From Streptomyces sp. NRRL S-37 (GTDB taxonomy: Bacteria > Actinomycetota > Actinomycetes > Streptomycetales > Streptomycetaceae), in contig NZ_JOIZ01000011.1 of NCBI RefSeq assembly GCF_000721605.1, positions 1 to 64,000 of the forward strand: DNA of 64,000 nt, given 5' to 3'. Every line of letters starts with the position of its first letter. Position 1 is the stretch's first letter. The position numbers were made by a program, and so were the translations under genes. This document shows, piece by piece, positions 12,641 through 21,759 of this stretch. The notes beneath the pieces were generated by a model. That model was not told where the DNA came from, ran no database searches, and saw only the letters and a program-made list of their open reading frames with translations.

Positions 12641-15045
12641 GCGCCGGGGAGCAGGGCGAACGGCTCGACGGGTTCCGGCTCGAGCGGCCGTCGGCCGGAC
12701 CCGCCGGGGTGTCCGCGGACTCGCCCGTGGGCAGGCTGGCGGCCACCGTGGACCGGCTCAGCCGGGAGGTGCGGGCCGCGCAGGCCGAGGCCGAGGGCCG
12801 GGCGCTGATCGAACTCGCCAAGGGCATCCTCGTCGAACGTCTGGGGTGCGGTCCCTCGCAGGCCGCCCGCCAGCTCGCCGAGCTGACCGAGCAGGCCGGG
12901 ACGACGCAGCTCGAGTTCGCGGTCGAGGTCATCAACCAGGCCGCCCGGGACCGGATGTCCGAGGTGACGGACGCCTTCCTGGCCGCCACCCGGGCCGCCG
13001 GGGAGGCGGGGCAGGACCCCGCCGCCGTACGGCTGCGCGCGGCCGAGAGCGGGGCGCTGGCGGCGGACGACACCCAGGCCGTGGCCGAGTCCCTGCTGGC
13101 GCAGGCGCTGCGTCCGCTGGGCGCGGTGGCGGTGGCGATCTGGGCGGTCGGCGCCGACGGATCACTCACCCTGGCGGGCAGCGCCGGGTTCTCCCCCGCG
13201 GAGGCGGCGCGCTGGTGCTACGTACCGCCGGACGTGGCGACGGTCGCCCGGTGCGGCCTCGCGGAGCGCGACGGCCTGTGGATCACGTCGCTGGCCGAGC
13301 GGGGTCTGCCCAGCGTCGGCCGGCACCACCATCCGGACGGCGGCAGGGCGGCCCTGCCCGCCGGCACGGGGGGCCGTGTGTACGGCGTGCTGGAGATCGT
13401 CTGGCCGGCTCCGCTGCCCGAGCAGCCGCCGCAGATCGTGCGCCAGGTGGAGGCCCTGGCGGAGCTGTGCGCGCACACCCTGGAGACGTACACGGCGCCG
13501 GACGGCCCGGACCGGCGGCCCCGGATGCTGCCGGACGCCGCGGAGCTGATGGACCTGGCCGACGGGCTGTACGACCCGGCTCTCGTCCTGGTGCCGCACC
13601 TGGACGCCCAGGGGAACCTGCTGGACTTCCGCATCCAGCACGTCAACAGCCGTTTCCTGGACCCGGCGGGCCGGCCGCGCGCCATGGTCAGCGGCGCGCT
13701 GCTCCTGGAGGCCTACCCCATGGCCGCCGGGAACAGCGAGCTGTTCCAGCGGATCGAACGGGTGTACGCCACGGGGGAGCCGTTCCGTGCCCGGCGCATG
13801 AACCTGACCGCCCTCGTCGACCAGGTGCCGCTGTCGTCGGTCGCCGACATCAGTGTCAGCCGGCACGGCTCCGGCATCCTGTTCATCTGGCGGATCGAGG
13901 ACGAGACGGCCCGCCTGGCGAGCCTGCTCCAGCACGCCCAGCGGCTCGGCCGGATCGGCGGCTTCGAGGAGAACCTGCTGACCGGGGAGATCACCTGGAA
14001 CGGGCAGCTCTTCGACCTGTACGGGCGTCCCGAGTCCAGTCCGCCGGTGCCGCTGGAGGAGCTGCCGGCGCACGCCCACCCGGACGACGCCGTCACCATC
14101 GGCCGCTTCCTGCGCACGCTGCTGCACCACCGGCGCCCGGCGTCGGCCGCCTTCCGGCTGCAGCGCCCCGACGGGGTGACCCGGCACATCCGGGTCGTCG
14201 CCGAGCCGGTCCTGGACACCGACGGCCGGCTGCTCACCACCCGCGGCGCCTACCAGGACATCTCCGCCCAGCACTGGACGGAGGTGGCGCTGGCGGCCAC
14301 CCGCGACCAGCTCGCGCACACCGAGCAGCAGGCCAGCGAGCGCGACCGGCTGGCGCTGCAGCTGCAGCGCGCCATCATGCCGCCCACCCAGGCGCCGCTG
14401 CAGCTGCCCGACCTCGACGTGGCCGTCCGCTACCGGCCGGCGGAGGCCGAGCAGCTGGTGGGCGGCGACTGGTACGACGCCGTGGTGCTGCCGTCCCGGC
14501 TGGTGCTGCTGTGCGTGGGCGACGTCGCCGGCCACGGCATAGAGGCGGCGACCAGCATGGTCGTCCTGCGCAACGCGCTGCGCGGCCTCGCGGTCACCGG
14601 GGCGGGCCCCGGTCAGTTGCTGTCCTGGCTGAACATCGTGACGCACCACCTGACGGGCGGCGTCACCGCCACCGCGGTGTGCGGCCTGTACGACCCGGAG
14701 TCCCGCACGCTGCGGTGGGCCCGGGCGGGCCATCTGCCGCCGGTGCTGGTGCGGGGCTCCGAGGCCGCTCCGCTGCCGCTGGTGCGCGGAATGCTGCTCG
14801 GTGCCGTACCGGAGGCGGCGTACGAGGAGGCGGAGGTACGGCTGGCCGCCGAGGACAACCTGCTGATGTACACGGACGGTCTGATCGAGCGCCGGGACCG
14901 CAGTGTGGAGGAGTCCCTGACCCATCTGCTCACCACCGCCGCCTCGGCCCCGGACACGCTCGACCAGCGGCTGGACCGGCTGCTCACGTACAGCAGGTCG
15001 GACACAGACGACGACACCTGCATCGTGGGCATCCGGGTCGGCTGA
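12637..15045 (+). CDS. SpoIIE-type PP2C phosphatase with ANTAR-like, GAF and PAS domains
   Basis: This 802-residue protein opens with a coiled coil and an ANTAR-like helical segment (about residues 30-100, ALIELAKGILVERLGCGPSQAARQLAEL), then a GAF-like region (130-280), two PAS-like regions (300-400 and 430-540) and a C-terminal SpoIIE phosphatase (570-802). Metal-binding motifs are visible: GGDWYDA, GDVAGHGIEAA and YTDGLIERRD. Such proteins dephosphorylate STAS antagonists and so release sigma factors. Its ATG overlaps the kinase stop, so kinase and phosphatase are made together. An ANTAR-like element on a phosphatase is unusual and may be only structural, since no RNA target was sought. Confidence 0.88.
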
Positions 15046-15077
15046 GGAGGGTGCCCCGGCCGGCCGTACCGGCCGAG

Positions 15078-15102
15078 GCATGACCCGGCGATTCGGGGGT
15101 AC
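15078..15102 (+). promoter_or_regulatory. SigB-type promoter of the STAS antagonist gene
   Basis: GCAT-N15-GGGTAC fits the SigB-family consensus and lies 47 bases before the GTG at 15149. The same GCAT box with GGGTAC recurs before ssgC and sigL. Confidence 0.7.
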
Positions 15103-15148
15103 GCGCGGCTGCGCGACCAAGAGCTTGATCACCTTGTTGGAGGTACTC

Positions 15149-15541
15149 GTGCCCATTGCCCAGGAACCGTTGTCCGTCGAGGTGACCCTGCCCCGGGAGG
15201 ACGTGGCGCTGCTCACCGTGGAGGGATACCTGGACGTCGACACGGCGACCGAGTTCCAGCACCACCTGGCGAACCAGCTCCATCACGGCCGCCGGCACTT
15301 CCTGCTCGACCTGTCGGCGGTCCCCTTCATGGACTCGTCCGGCATGAACATCATCCTCCGGGTCTACCAGGAGGCCCGTGAGCTGCCGGGGAGCGTGCAC
15401 ATCATCTCCCCCACCTCCGCGGTGCGCCGCATCCTGGACCTGACGGGGGTGAGCATCACCGTGCCCGTCTCGGAGAGCGTCGACGAGGCGCTGGAGCGCG
15501 TGGACGGGCTGCCGTCGGCCCCGGCCGAACCGGAGGCCTGA
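15149..15541 (+). CDS. STAS-domain anti-sigma factor antagonist
   Basis: This 130-residue protein is a single STAS domain of the SpoIIAA/RsbV type. The phospho-acceptor segment is FMDSSGMNIIL (Ser63/Ser64). In the unphosphorylated form such proteins bind an anti-sigma kinase and free the sigma factor. By position and size it resembles S. coelicolor ArsI. GTG 15149 has TTGGAGG six bases upstream, which settles the start. Its own SigB-type promoter at 15078 suggests positive feedback. The acidic C-terminal extension (residues 118-130) is not part of the domain. Confidence 0.9.
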   Translation: MPIAQEPLSVEVTLPREDVALLTVEGYLDVDTATEFQHHLANQLHHGRRHFLLDLSAVPFMDSSGMNIILRVYQEARELPGSVHIISPTSAVRRILDLTGVSITVPVSESVDEALERVDGLPSAPAEPEA

Positions 15542-15667
15542 ACACGGTCCGCGGGGTCCGGCGCGGACGGCGCCTGAACCCGGTCACAGGGCCATCCGGA
15601 CAAGGGCGCGTCGCGGTCCCGGCGCCGGGACGCGGTGCGGCACGACGACGACGAGGAGAACAAACAG

Positions 15668-16567
15668 GTGCCGGAGCACGAAGCGGGCGGAGCACCCGGA
15701 ACACCGGCGCACGAGGTCAGGGACTTCCTGCGGCGCCGGCGCGAGCAGATCGCCCAGCGGTGGGCGGACGAGCCCCTGTTCCGTACGGTGTTCACGGTCT
15801 CGCGCGACGAGGCGGTGGAGGCGGGGAAGGCGGTCGTCGACGCGCTGGCCCAGGTCGCCGACGCGCAACGGGTCGAGGACCCGGACGCCGCGGGCTTCAC
15901 GGCGGTGCGCGAGCAACTGGCGCGGATGGGGGCGGCCCGCTCCCGCGCCGGGCTGTCGGCCACGCAGGTGGCGAGCGAGCTGGCGGCGCTGCGGCCACCG
16001 GTGGAGAACCTCCTGATCGCCGATCTGGAGCAGGCCCCGCCCGAGGAACTGCGGGAGTGCTCGACCACGCTGAGCGTGCTCATGGGAACGCTGCGTCTGG
16101 TGGCCATGCAGACGGCGCTGAGCGAGATACAGGCGCTCACCGACCGGCAGCGGCTGCAGCTCCTCGAGGTGGCGACGCCGGTGATCAAGCTGTGGGACGG
16201 CATCGTGGCGGTGCCGCTGATCGGGACGCTGGACAGCGCCCGCAGCCAGGTGGTGATGGAGACCCTGCTGAACGCGGTCGTCGAGCAGCACGCCCGGTTC
16301 GCGATCCTCGACATCACCGGTGTGCCGACGGTCGACTCCCTGGTGGCGCAGCACCTGATGAAGACGGTCGCCGCGGCCCGGCTGATGGGCGCGGAGTGCG
16401 TGGTGTCCGGCATCCGTCCGGCGATCGCGCAGACCATCGTGCACCTCGGTCTGGACCTCGGCACGGTGAAGACGCGGGCGAGCCTCGCCGACGCGCTCGG
16501 GTACTGCCTGCACGAGCTGGGGACGAACATCGTGCACGCGGCCCCCGGCGGAGCGGGCCGGCGGTGA
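15668..16567 (+). CDS. rsbR: RsbR-type stressosome protein
   Basis: This 299-residue protein has an N-terminal helical RsbRD-like sensor domain (about residues 15-170, DFLRRRREQIAQRW onwards) and a C-terminal STAS domain (185-295). The STAS segment ILDITGVPTVDSLVAQHLMK is the RsbR phosphorylation region. RsbR and RsbS build the stressosome core that holds the RsbT kinase. GTG 15668 has GAGGAG nine bases upstream; an earlier in-frame GTG at 15635 lacks one. Its stop overlaps the RsbS start, and RsbT follows, the classical R-S-T order. Confidence 0.88.
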   Translation: MPEHEAGGAPGTPAHEVRDFLRRRREQIAQRWADEPLFRTVFTVSRDEAVEAGKAVVDALAQVADAQRVEDPDAAGFTAVREQLARMGAARSRAGLSATQVASELAALRPPVENLLIADLEQAPPEELRECSTTLSVLMGTLRLVAMQTALSEIQALTDRQRLQLLEVATPVIKLWDGIVAVPLIGTLDSARSQVVMETLLNAVVEQHARFAILDITGVPTVDSLVAQHLMKTVAAARLMGAECVVSGIRPAIAQTIVHLGLDLGTVKTRASLADALGYCLHELGTNIVHAAPGGAGRR

Positions 16568-16983
16568 ACGAGGGGTTCGCCCGCCCGGTCGCGGGACATG
16601 TGCCGGTCCTCAGGCTCGGTGACGTTCTGCTGGTCACCCTCCAGGGAGACCTGTACGACAGCACGGCGCACCAGCTCCAGCAGGACCTCTCCGAGACGAT
16701 CACCCGCAGCGGGGCCACGGGAGTGGTCATCGACATCTCCGGGGTGGAGATCGTCGACTCCTTCCTCGGGCGGGTGCTGGCCGAGACCGCGGCGCAGACC
16801 GAGCTGCTGGCCGCGCGCACCGTGGTGGCCGGCATGCGGCCCGCGGTCGCCATCACCCTGGTGGAGCTGGGTCTGACGCTGCCGGGGCTGCGGACCGCGC
16901 TCACCACCGAGGCGGCGATGGAGCTTCTCGCGCAACCCGTCGCGCCGCCGCGTCCCGGCGGCGTGCGCGAGGAGAGTCCGTGA
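16564..16983 (+). CDS. rsbS: RsbS-type STAS stressosome scaffold
   Basis: This 139-residue protein is a single STAS domain with the RsbS-like core VIDISGVEIVDSFLGRVL, whose Ser would be phosphorylated by RsbT. The start GTG overlaps the preceding TGA (GTGA) and its stop overlaps the next start, giving tight translational coupling and the stoichiometric expression expected of a complex. The N-terminal 15 residues and the Pro-rich C-terminal 15 residues lie outside the domain. Confidence 0.88.
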   Translation: MNEGFARPVAGHVPVLRLGDVLLVTLQGDLYDSTAHQLQQDLSETITRSGATGVVIDISGVEIVDSFLGRVLAETAAQTELLAARTVVAGMRPAVAITLVELGLTLPGLRTALTTEAAMELLAQPVAPPRPGGVREESP

Positions 16984-17423
16984 TGTCCACCGCCGCGGGC
17001 GTCGAGGCCCGCCTGCCCATCCGGTCGGACCTGGACCTGGTGTGGGTACGTCAGCATGTGCGGCAGGCCGCCGCCCGGCTCGGCTTCGGTCTGGTGGACC
17101 AGACGAAACTGGTGACCGCCGCCAGCGAGCTGGCCCGCAACACCCTGGTGCACGGCGGGGGCGGCCTGATGGAGGCGTCGCACGTCACCACCGGCGGGGC
17201 CGACGGGCTGCGGCTGGCCTTCAGCGACTCGGGCCCCGGCATCCCCGACCTCGACCGGGCGCTCAGCGACGGCTACACCTCCGGCGGCGGGCTGGGAATG
17301 GGGCTGGGCGGCGCCCGGCGCCTGGTGCACGACTTCGAGATCGAGAGCGTCCCGGGATCGGGGACCACGGTGCGGGTGACCTCGTGGGTGACCCGGCCGC
17401 CGCGCCCGCGTGAGGACGTCTGA
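16983..17423 (+). CDS. rsbT: RsbT-type switch kinase
   Basis: This 146-residue GHKL kinase has the N-box SELARNTLVHGGGG, G1 FSDSGPGIPDL and G2 GGGLGMGLGGARRL. In Bacillus, RsbT phosphorylates RsbR and RsbS, leaves the stressosome and activates the RsbU phosphatase. ATG 16983 overlaps the RsbS stop; a GTG at 16980 is also possible. The next start overlaps its own stop. Confidence 0.88.
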   Translation: MSTAAGVEARLPIRSDLDLVWVRQHVRQAAARLGFGLVDQTKLVTAASELARNTLVHGGGGLMEASHVTTGGADGLRLAFSDSGPGIPDLDRALSDGYTSGGGLGMGLGGARRLVHDFEIESVPGSGTTVRVTSWVTRPPRPREDV

Positions 17424-18475
17424 TGCCCCGCGTCCGGTACGTGCCGGTGCAGGACCCGACCCGGGTGCGCGACGTCCGGGTCGCGGCGGAGGAGGCCGCG
17501 GCGACGGCCGGGCTCGACGAGCGGCGTACCGCCGCCGCGGCGCTGGTGGCGACCGAGCTCGCCACCAACCTCCTCAAGCACGCGCAGGCGGGAGAGGTCC
17601 TCGTCGACGTCGTGGATCCGCCGGTACCGGTCGAGGGCCGGCCGGAACGGGTCGTGCAGATCATCACGATCGACCACGGGCCGGGCATTCCCGATGTGGA
17701 CGGTGCGCTGCGGGACGGGTTCTCCACCGCCGGCTCGCTCGGCGCGGGCCTCGGCACCTGCCGGCGCCTGGCCGACGGCTTCGCCCTGCACAGCGTCCTC
17801 GGCCGGGGCACCGTGGCGGTGGCCCGCATCGGCTCCGCCGCCGGTGAGGGCTCCGCCGGGGCCCCCGGTGTGCGCGTCGGCGGGGTGAACGTCCCGTTCG
17901 CCGGGGCGGACTTCTCGGGGGACGCCTGGGCCTGGGTCAGGTCCGGTGACCGGCTGACCCTGATGCTGGCCGACGGTCTCGGCCACGGGAGCGAGGCGGC
18001 GCGTGCCTCGACCGCCGCCGTCGAGGAGCTGCGCCACCGGGCCGGGCTCCCGCCCGCCGAGTGCCTGCCGAGGCTCCACACGGCGCTGGCCGGCACCCGG
18101 GGCGCGGCCGTCGCCGTGGCGCAGCTCGACACCTGGGCCGGGCGGCTGCGCTTCGCGGGCATCGGCAATGTGACGGCCCGGCTGCGGGAAGGCGACCGCT
18201 GGCGGACCCTGCTGTCCCGGCCCGGCATCGTCGGGGCGCACCGGCCGGGCACCGTGCGCGAGGAGGAGGTCGCCTGGACCCCGGAGAGCCTGCTGATCCT
18301 GCACACCGACGGTCTCCCCGGCCGCTGGACGCCGCCCCCGGACACGGGGCTGCCGCCGGCCGATCCGGCCGTGACGGCCGCCGTGGCCGTCCGGGACGCC
18401 GGGAGTCCGGCGCGCCCGGTACGGGACGACACCGCCGTGGCCGTGCTGGCCCCCGTCCCGCCGGACCGCCCATGA
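17423..18475 (+). CDS. ATPase-RsbX-like phosphatase fusion
   Basis: This 350-residue protein joins an N-terminal RsbT-like HATPase domain (residues 1-140, N-box ELATNLLKHAQ, G1 DHGPGIPD) to a C-terminal small SpoIIE/RsbX-type phosphatase (about 155-345, LADGLGHGSEAA and LLILHTDGL). In the Bacillus pathway the separate RsbX phosphatase resets RsbR and RsbS. Fusing kinase-like and phosphatase domains is seen in other actinobacterial stressosome operons. Start and stop both overlap neighbours, so it belongs to the coupled R-S-T cluster. Confidence 0.87.
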   Translation: MPRVRYVPVQDPTRVRDVRVAAEEAAATAGLDERRTAAAALVATELATNLLKHAQAGEVLVDVVDPPVPVEGRPERVVQIITIDHGPGIPDVDGALRDGFSTAGSLGAGLGTCRRLADGFALHSVLGRGTVAVARIGSAAGEGSAGAPGVRVGGVNVPFAGADFSGDAWAWVRSGDRLTLMLADGLGHGSEAARASTAAVEELRHRAGLPPAECLPRLHTALAGTRGAAVAVAQLDTWAGRLRFAGIGNVTARLREGDRWRTLLSRPGIVGAHRPGTVREEEVAWTPESLLILHTDGLPGRWTPPPDTGLPPADPAVTAAVAVRDAGSPARPVRDDTAVAVLAPVPPDRP

Positions 18476-20187
18476 CGCACACCTGGCGGATCCGGACCGT
18501 CACGGACGCGGCCCGCGCCCGGATCGCCGTGGCCCGGCTGGCGGCGGCGCACGGGGTGCCCACCGTCGAACGCGCCCGGCTGGCCGCGGAGCTCAGCGGC
18601 CGGTTGCGGCAGTGCCTCACCAAGGGCGGCGTCTGGGTGCTCACCCTGGACGTCCCCGGCCCGTCCGCCGGGGCGGGGACGCTGCACGCCGCGGTGGTGC
18701 CGGCCCCCGGCGCGGGTGCCGACGGCCGCGCCCCGTGGACGGTGACCGTCCCGTGCCCCGAGCCGGGCCGGTCCTCCGACGCCGGCCCGGTGCCGGAGGA
18801 TCCGGCCGGTCTGTCCGAGGCGCTGCTGGGCGCCGACGAGGACACGGCCGTGGTACTGGACAAGCTCGCCGAGCAGGAGGAACTGGTCGCCTTCCACCGG
18901 GAGGAGCTGCACCAGACCAACCAGGGCGTCCTGGCGCTGCACGCCGAGCTGGACGCGGCGGGACGCGCGCAGCGGGAGGCGTTCGCCGCCGAGCGCCGGG
19001 CGCGCGAGGAGGCGGAGAACGCGCGCCGCAGGCTGACGTTCCTGGCGGACGCGAGCGCCGTGCTGAACGCCTCGCTCAATCACGACGAGATCGTGCGCCG
19101 GCTGCCGGAACTGCTGGTGCCGCGGTACGCCCGCAGCGTCGACATATGGCTGTTCGACCACGAGGACGACCAGTACCGGCCCACGTCCCACCCGCGCGCG
19201 GCGGTCCGCGCGGCCCGCACCGGGCGCCCCCAGTACGCGGCCGGTCACCCCGGCGGCCTGCCCGGGGTGGACGACCAGCCCCCGTCCGCCCTGGATCCCG
19301 GCCGGCCGCTGCTGTGCGTCCCGCTGCTGACCCGCCGGGCGCCGCTGGGGGTACTGACGCTGTCGCCGCCCGGTGAGCGCTGGGACCCGGACGACGCCGT
19401 GATGCTGATCGAGCTCGCCCGGCGGGCCGGCACCGCCATCGACAACGCCCGCCGCTTCGAGCACAACCGTGACATCGCCGAGACGCTGCAGCGCGCCCTG
19501 CTCACCGACCTGCCGGCGACGCCGGGCCTCAGCCTGGCCGCGCGCTATCTCCCCGCCACGCACGGGCTGAACATCGGCGGCGACTGGTACGACGCCTTCC
19601 GGCAGCGCGACGGCGGTCTGATCACCGTCATCGGCGATGTGACCGGGCACGGGCTGCACGCGGCGGTGATGATGAGCCAGCTGCGCACCGCGCTGCGCGC
19701 CTACGCCGTCGACGGCGACGGCCCCGGCCGGCTGCTGACCCGGCTGCACGGGTATCTGCGCCATCTCCAGCCCGATCTGTTCGCCACGGCGGTCATCGCC
19801 CGGTTCCATCCGGACGGGCACACGCTGACGTGGGCCGCCGCCGGTCATCCGCCGCCGGTGCTGCGGCTGCCCGACGGGCGGGTGCGCACCCTGGACGCCA
19901 AGCCCGGCGCGATGCTCGGCATCCCGCTGGAACAGGACATCGCCGACCACACCGAGCGGCTGCCGCCCGGTTCGACGCTCGCGCTCTACACGGACGGGCT
20001 GGTGGAGCGGCGCGCCCAGGGCATCGACCCGGGCATCGAGCGGCTCGCGGCGGCCCTGGGTTCGTTCGGTCCGGCGGAGCTGGACGCGGATCTGGAGGAC
20101 TCGGCGGACCGGATCCTGCGCCCCCTGCTGAGCGACTCCGAGCGCGACGACGACGTCTGTCTGCTCCTGTGCCACCTGCGCGGCTGA
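18472..20187 (+). CDS. GAF-SpoIIE PP2C phosphatase (RsbU-like)
   Basis: This 571-residue protein ends the stressosome operon. The N-terminal 120 residues look like a degenerate HATPase-type domain, followed by a coiled coil (about 120-195, LDKLAEQEELVAFHREELHQ onwards), a GAF domain (195-330) and a SpoIIE phosphatase (350-571) with GGDWYDAF, GDVTGHGLHAAV and YTDGLVERR. The role is probably that of RsbU: dephosphorylating a STAS antagonist when switched on by RsbT. ATG 18472 overlaps the previous stop. Confidence 0.88.
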   Translation: MTHTWRIRTVTDAARARIAVARLAAAHGVPTVERARLAAELSGRLRQCLTKGGVWVLTLDVPGPSAGAGTLHAAVVPAPGAGADGRAPWTVTVPCPEPGRSSDAGPVPEDPAGLSEALLGADEDTAVVLDKLAEQEELVAFHREELHQTNQGVLALHAELDAAGRAQREAFAAERRAREEAENARRRLTFLADASAVLNASLNHDEIVRRLPELLVPRYARSVDIWLFDHEDDQYRPTSHPRAAVRAARTGRPQYAAGHPGGLPGVDDQPPSALDPGRPLLCVPLLTRRAPLGVLTLSPPGERWDPDDAVMLIELARRAGTAIDNARRFEHNRDIAETLQRALLTDLPATPGLSLAARYLPATHGLNIGGDWYDAFRQRDGGLITVIGDVTGHGLHAAVMMSQLRTALRAYAVDGDGPGRLLTRLHGYLRHLQPDLFATAVIARFHPDGHTLTWAAAGHPPPVLRLPDGRVRTLDAKPGAMLGIPLEQDIADHTERLPPGSTLALYTDGLVERRAQGIDPGIERLAAALGSFGPAELDADLEDSADRILRPLLSDSERDDDVCLLLCHLRG

Positions 20188-20315
20188 ACCGGCCGCCGGT
20201 CCCCTTCCCGGTGCGCTCCGGCGAAGCTGCGGGCATCGTGGTGCCGAACAGGGGCACGCGTCAGTTGTCGATGTTCGAGGCAGACCGCCTGGAGCCGCAG
20301 GAAGGGATGGAGACC

Positions 20316-21680
20316 GTGACACGACCCAGGATCCTGGTGGTGGGCGCAGGCTTCGCCGGTGTGGAGTGCGTGCGCCGGCTGGAGCGCAGGCTCGCCCCGG
20401 ACGAGGCCGACCTCACACTGGTGACGCCGTTCTCGTACCAGCTCTACCTGCCGCTGCTCCCCCAGGTGGCCTCCGGCGTGCTGACCCCGCAGTCGGTCGC
20501 GCTCTCCCTGCGCCGCAGCGAGAGGTACCGCACCCGGATCATCCCGGGCGGGGCCATCGGTGTGGACCTGAAGTCCAAGGTCTGTGTCGTACGGCTCGTC
20601 AACGGCGAGATCGTCGACGAGCCGTACGACTACATCGTGCTGGCCCCCGGCAGCGTCACCCGCACCTTCGACATCCCGGGGCTGACGGACCACGCCTTCG
20701 GGCTCAAGTCGCTCGCCGAGGCCGCTTACCTGCGCGACCACGTCATCTCCCAGCTCGATCTGGCCGACGCGAGCCACGATCCGGCCGAGCGGGCCTCGCG
20801 GCTGCAGTTCGTGGTCGTCGGCGGCGGCTACGCGGGCACCGAGACCGCGGCCTGCCTGCAGCGGCTGACGCACGCCGCCGTCAAGCGCTACCCGCGCCTC
20901 GACCCGGGCCTGATCAAGTGGCATCTCATCGACATCGCGCCGAAGCTGATGCCCGAACTGGGCGAGAAGCTCGGGCGCAGCGCGCAGGAGATCCTGACCC
21001 GGCGCGGCATCGAGATCTCGCTGGGCGTCTCCATCGCGAAGGCGGGCGCCGAGGAGGTCACCTTCACCGACGGCCGGGTGGTGCCCACCCGCACCCTGAT
21101 CTGGACCGCCGGCGTGGTCGCCAGTCCGCTCATCGCCACGCTCGACGCGGAGACCGTCCGGGGGCGGCTCGCGGTCAACGCGGACATGTGCCTGCCGGGT
21201 CACGACGGGGTGTTCGCGCTCGGCGACGCGGCCGCGGTGCCCGACGTGGCCAAGGGCGACGACGCCGTGTGCCCGCCGACCGCGCAGCACGCCCTGCGGC
21301 AGGGCCGGCACGTCGCCGAGAACGTCATCGCGACGCTGCGGGGCCTGCCGAGGCGGCCGTACGTCCACAAGGACCTCGGACTCGTGGTGGACCTCGGCGG
21401 CACCGACGCGGTGTCCAAGCCGCTCGGCGTCGAACTGCACGGCCTGCCCGCCCAGGCGGTGGCCCGCGGCTACCACTGGTCGGCGCTGCGCACCGGTGTC
21501 GCCAAGACGCGGGTGATGACCAACTGGCTGCTGAACGCGGTCGCCGGCGACGATTTCGTGCGCACCGGATTCCAGGCGCACAAGCCGGGGAACCTGCGGG
21601 ACTTCGAGTACCTGGACGCCTATCTGACGCCGGAGCAGGTGCGGGAGCACGTCGCGGAGGCGGGCCGGGCGGCGCGGTGA
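20316..21680 (+). CDS. Type II NADH dehydrogenase (NDH-2, FAD)
   Basis: This 454-residue flavoprotein oxidises NADH and reduces quinone at the membrane without pumping protons. The FAD-binding motif VVGAGFAGVECVRRL is at the very N-terminus and the NADH-binding motif VVGGGYAGTE lies near residue 170; ALGDAAAV is the second FAD motif. GTG 20316 has GGAAGGG nine bases upstream and places the dinucleotide fold correctly; ATGs at 20307 and 20271 are alternatives. It follows the stressosome operon by 128 bases. Confidence 0.88.
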   Translation: MTRPRILVVGAGFAGVECVRRLERRLAPDEADLTLVTPFSYQLYLPLLPQVASGVLTPQSVALSLRRSERYRTRIIPGGAIGVDLKSKVCVVRLVNGEIVDEPYDYIVLAPGSVTRTFDIPGLTDHAFGLKSLAEAAYLRDHVISQLDLADASHDPAERASRLQFVVVGGGYAGTETAACLQRLTHAAVKRYPRLDPGLIKWHLIDIAPKLMPELGEKLGRSAQEILTRRGIEISLGVSIAKAGAEEVTFTDGRVVPTRTLIWTAGVVASPLIATLDAETVRGRLAVNADMCLPGHDGVFALGDAAAVPDVAKGDDAVCPPTAQHALRQGRHVAENVIATLRGLPRRPYVHKDLGLVVDLGGTDAVSKPLGVELHGLPAQAVARGYHWSALRTGVAKTRVMTNWLLNAVAGDDFVRTGFQAHKPGNLRDFEYLDAYLTPEQVREHVAEAGRAAR

Positions 21681-21759
21681 CCCCGGGGGCGGGGGACGGT
21701 TCGCGCCCGGCGGCGGAGGGAGCCGGGCGTGGGTGTACGACGGGAGAGAGTGCGGCGGA

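Noticed and set aside
12720..12940. ANTAR-like segment as proof of RNA-binding antitermination
   Set aside because: The helical similarity is visible but no paired hairpin target was found near the operon, so only structural similarity is claimed.
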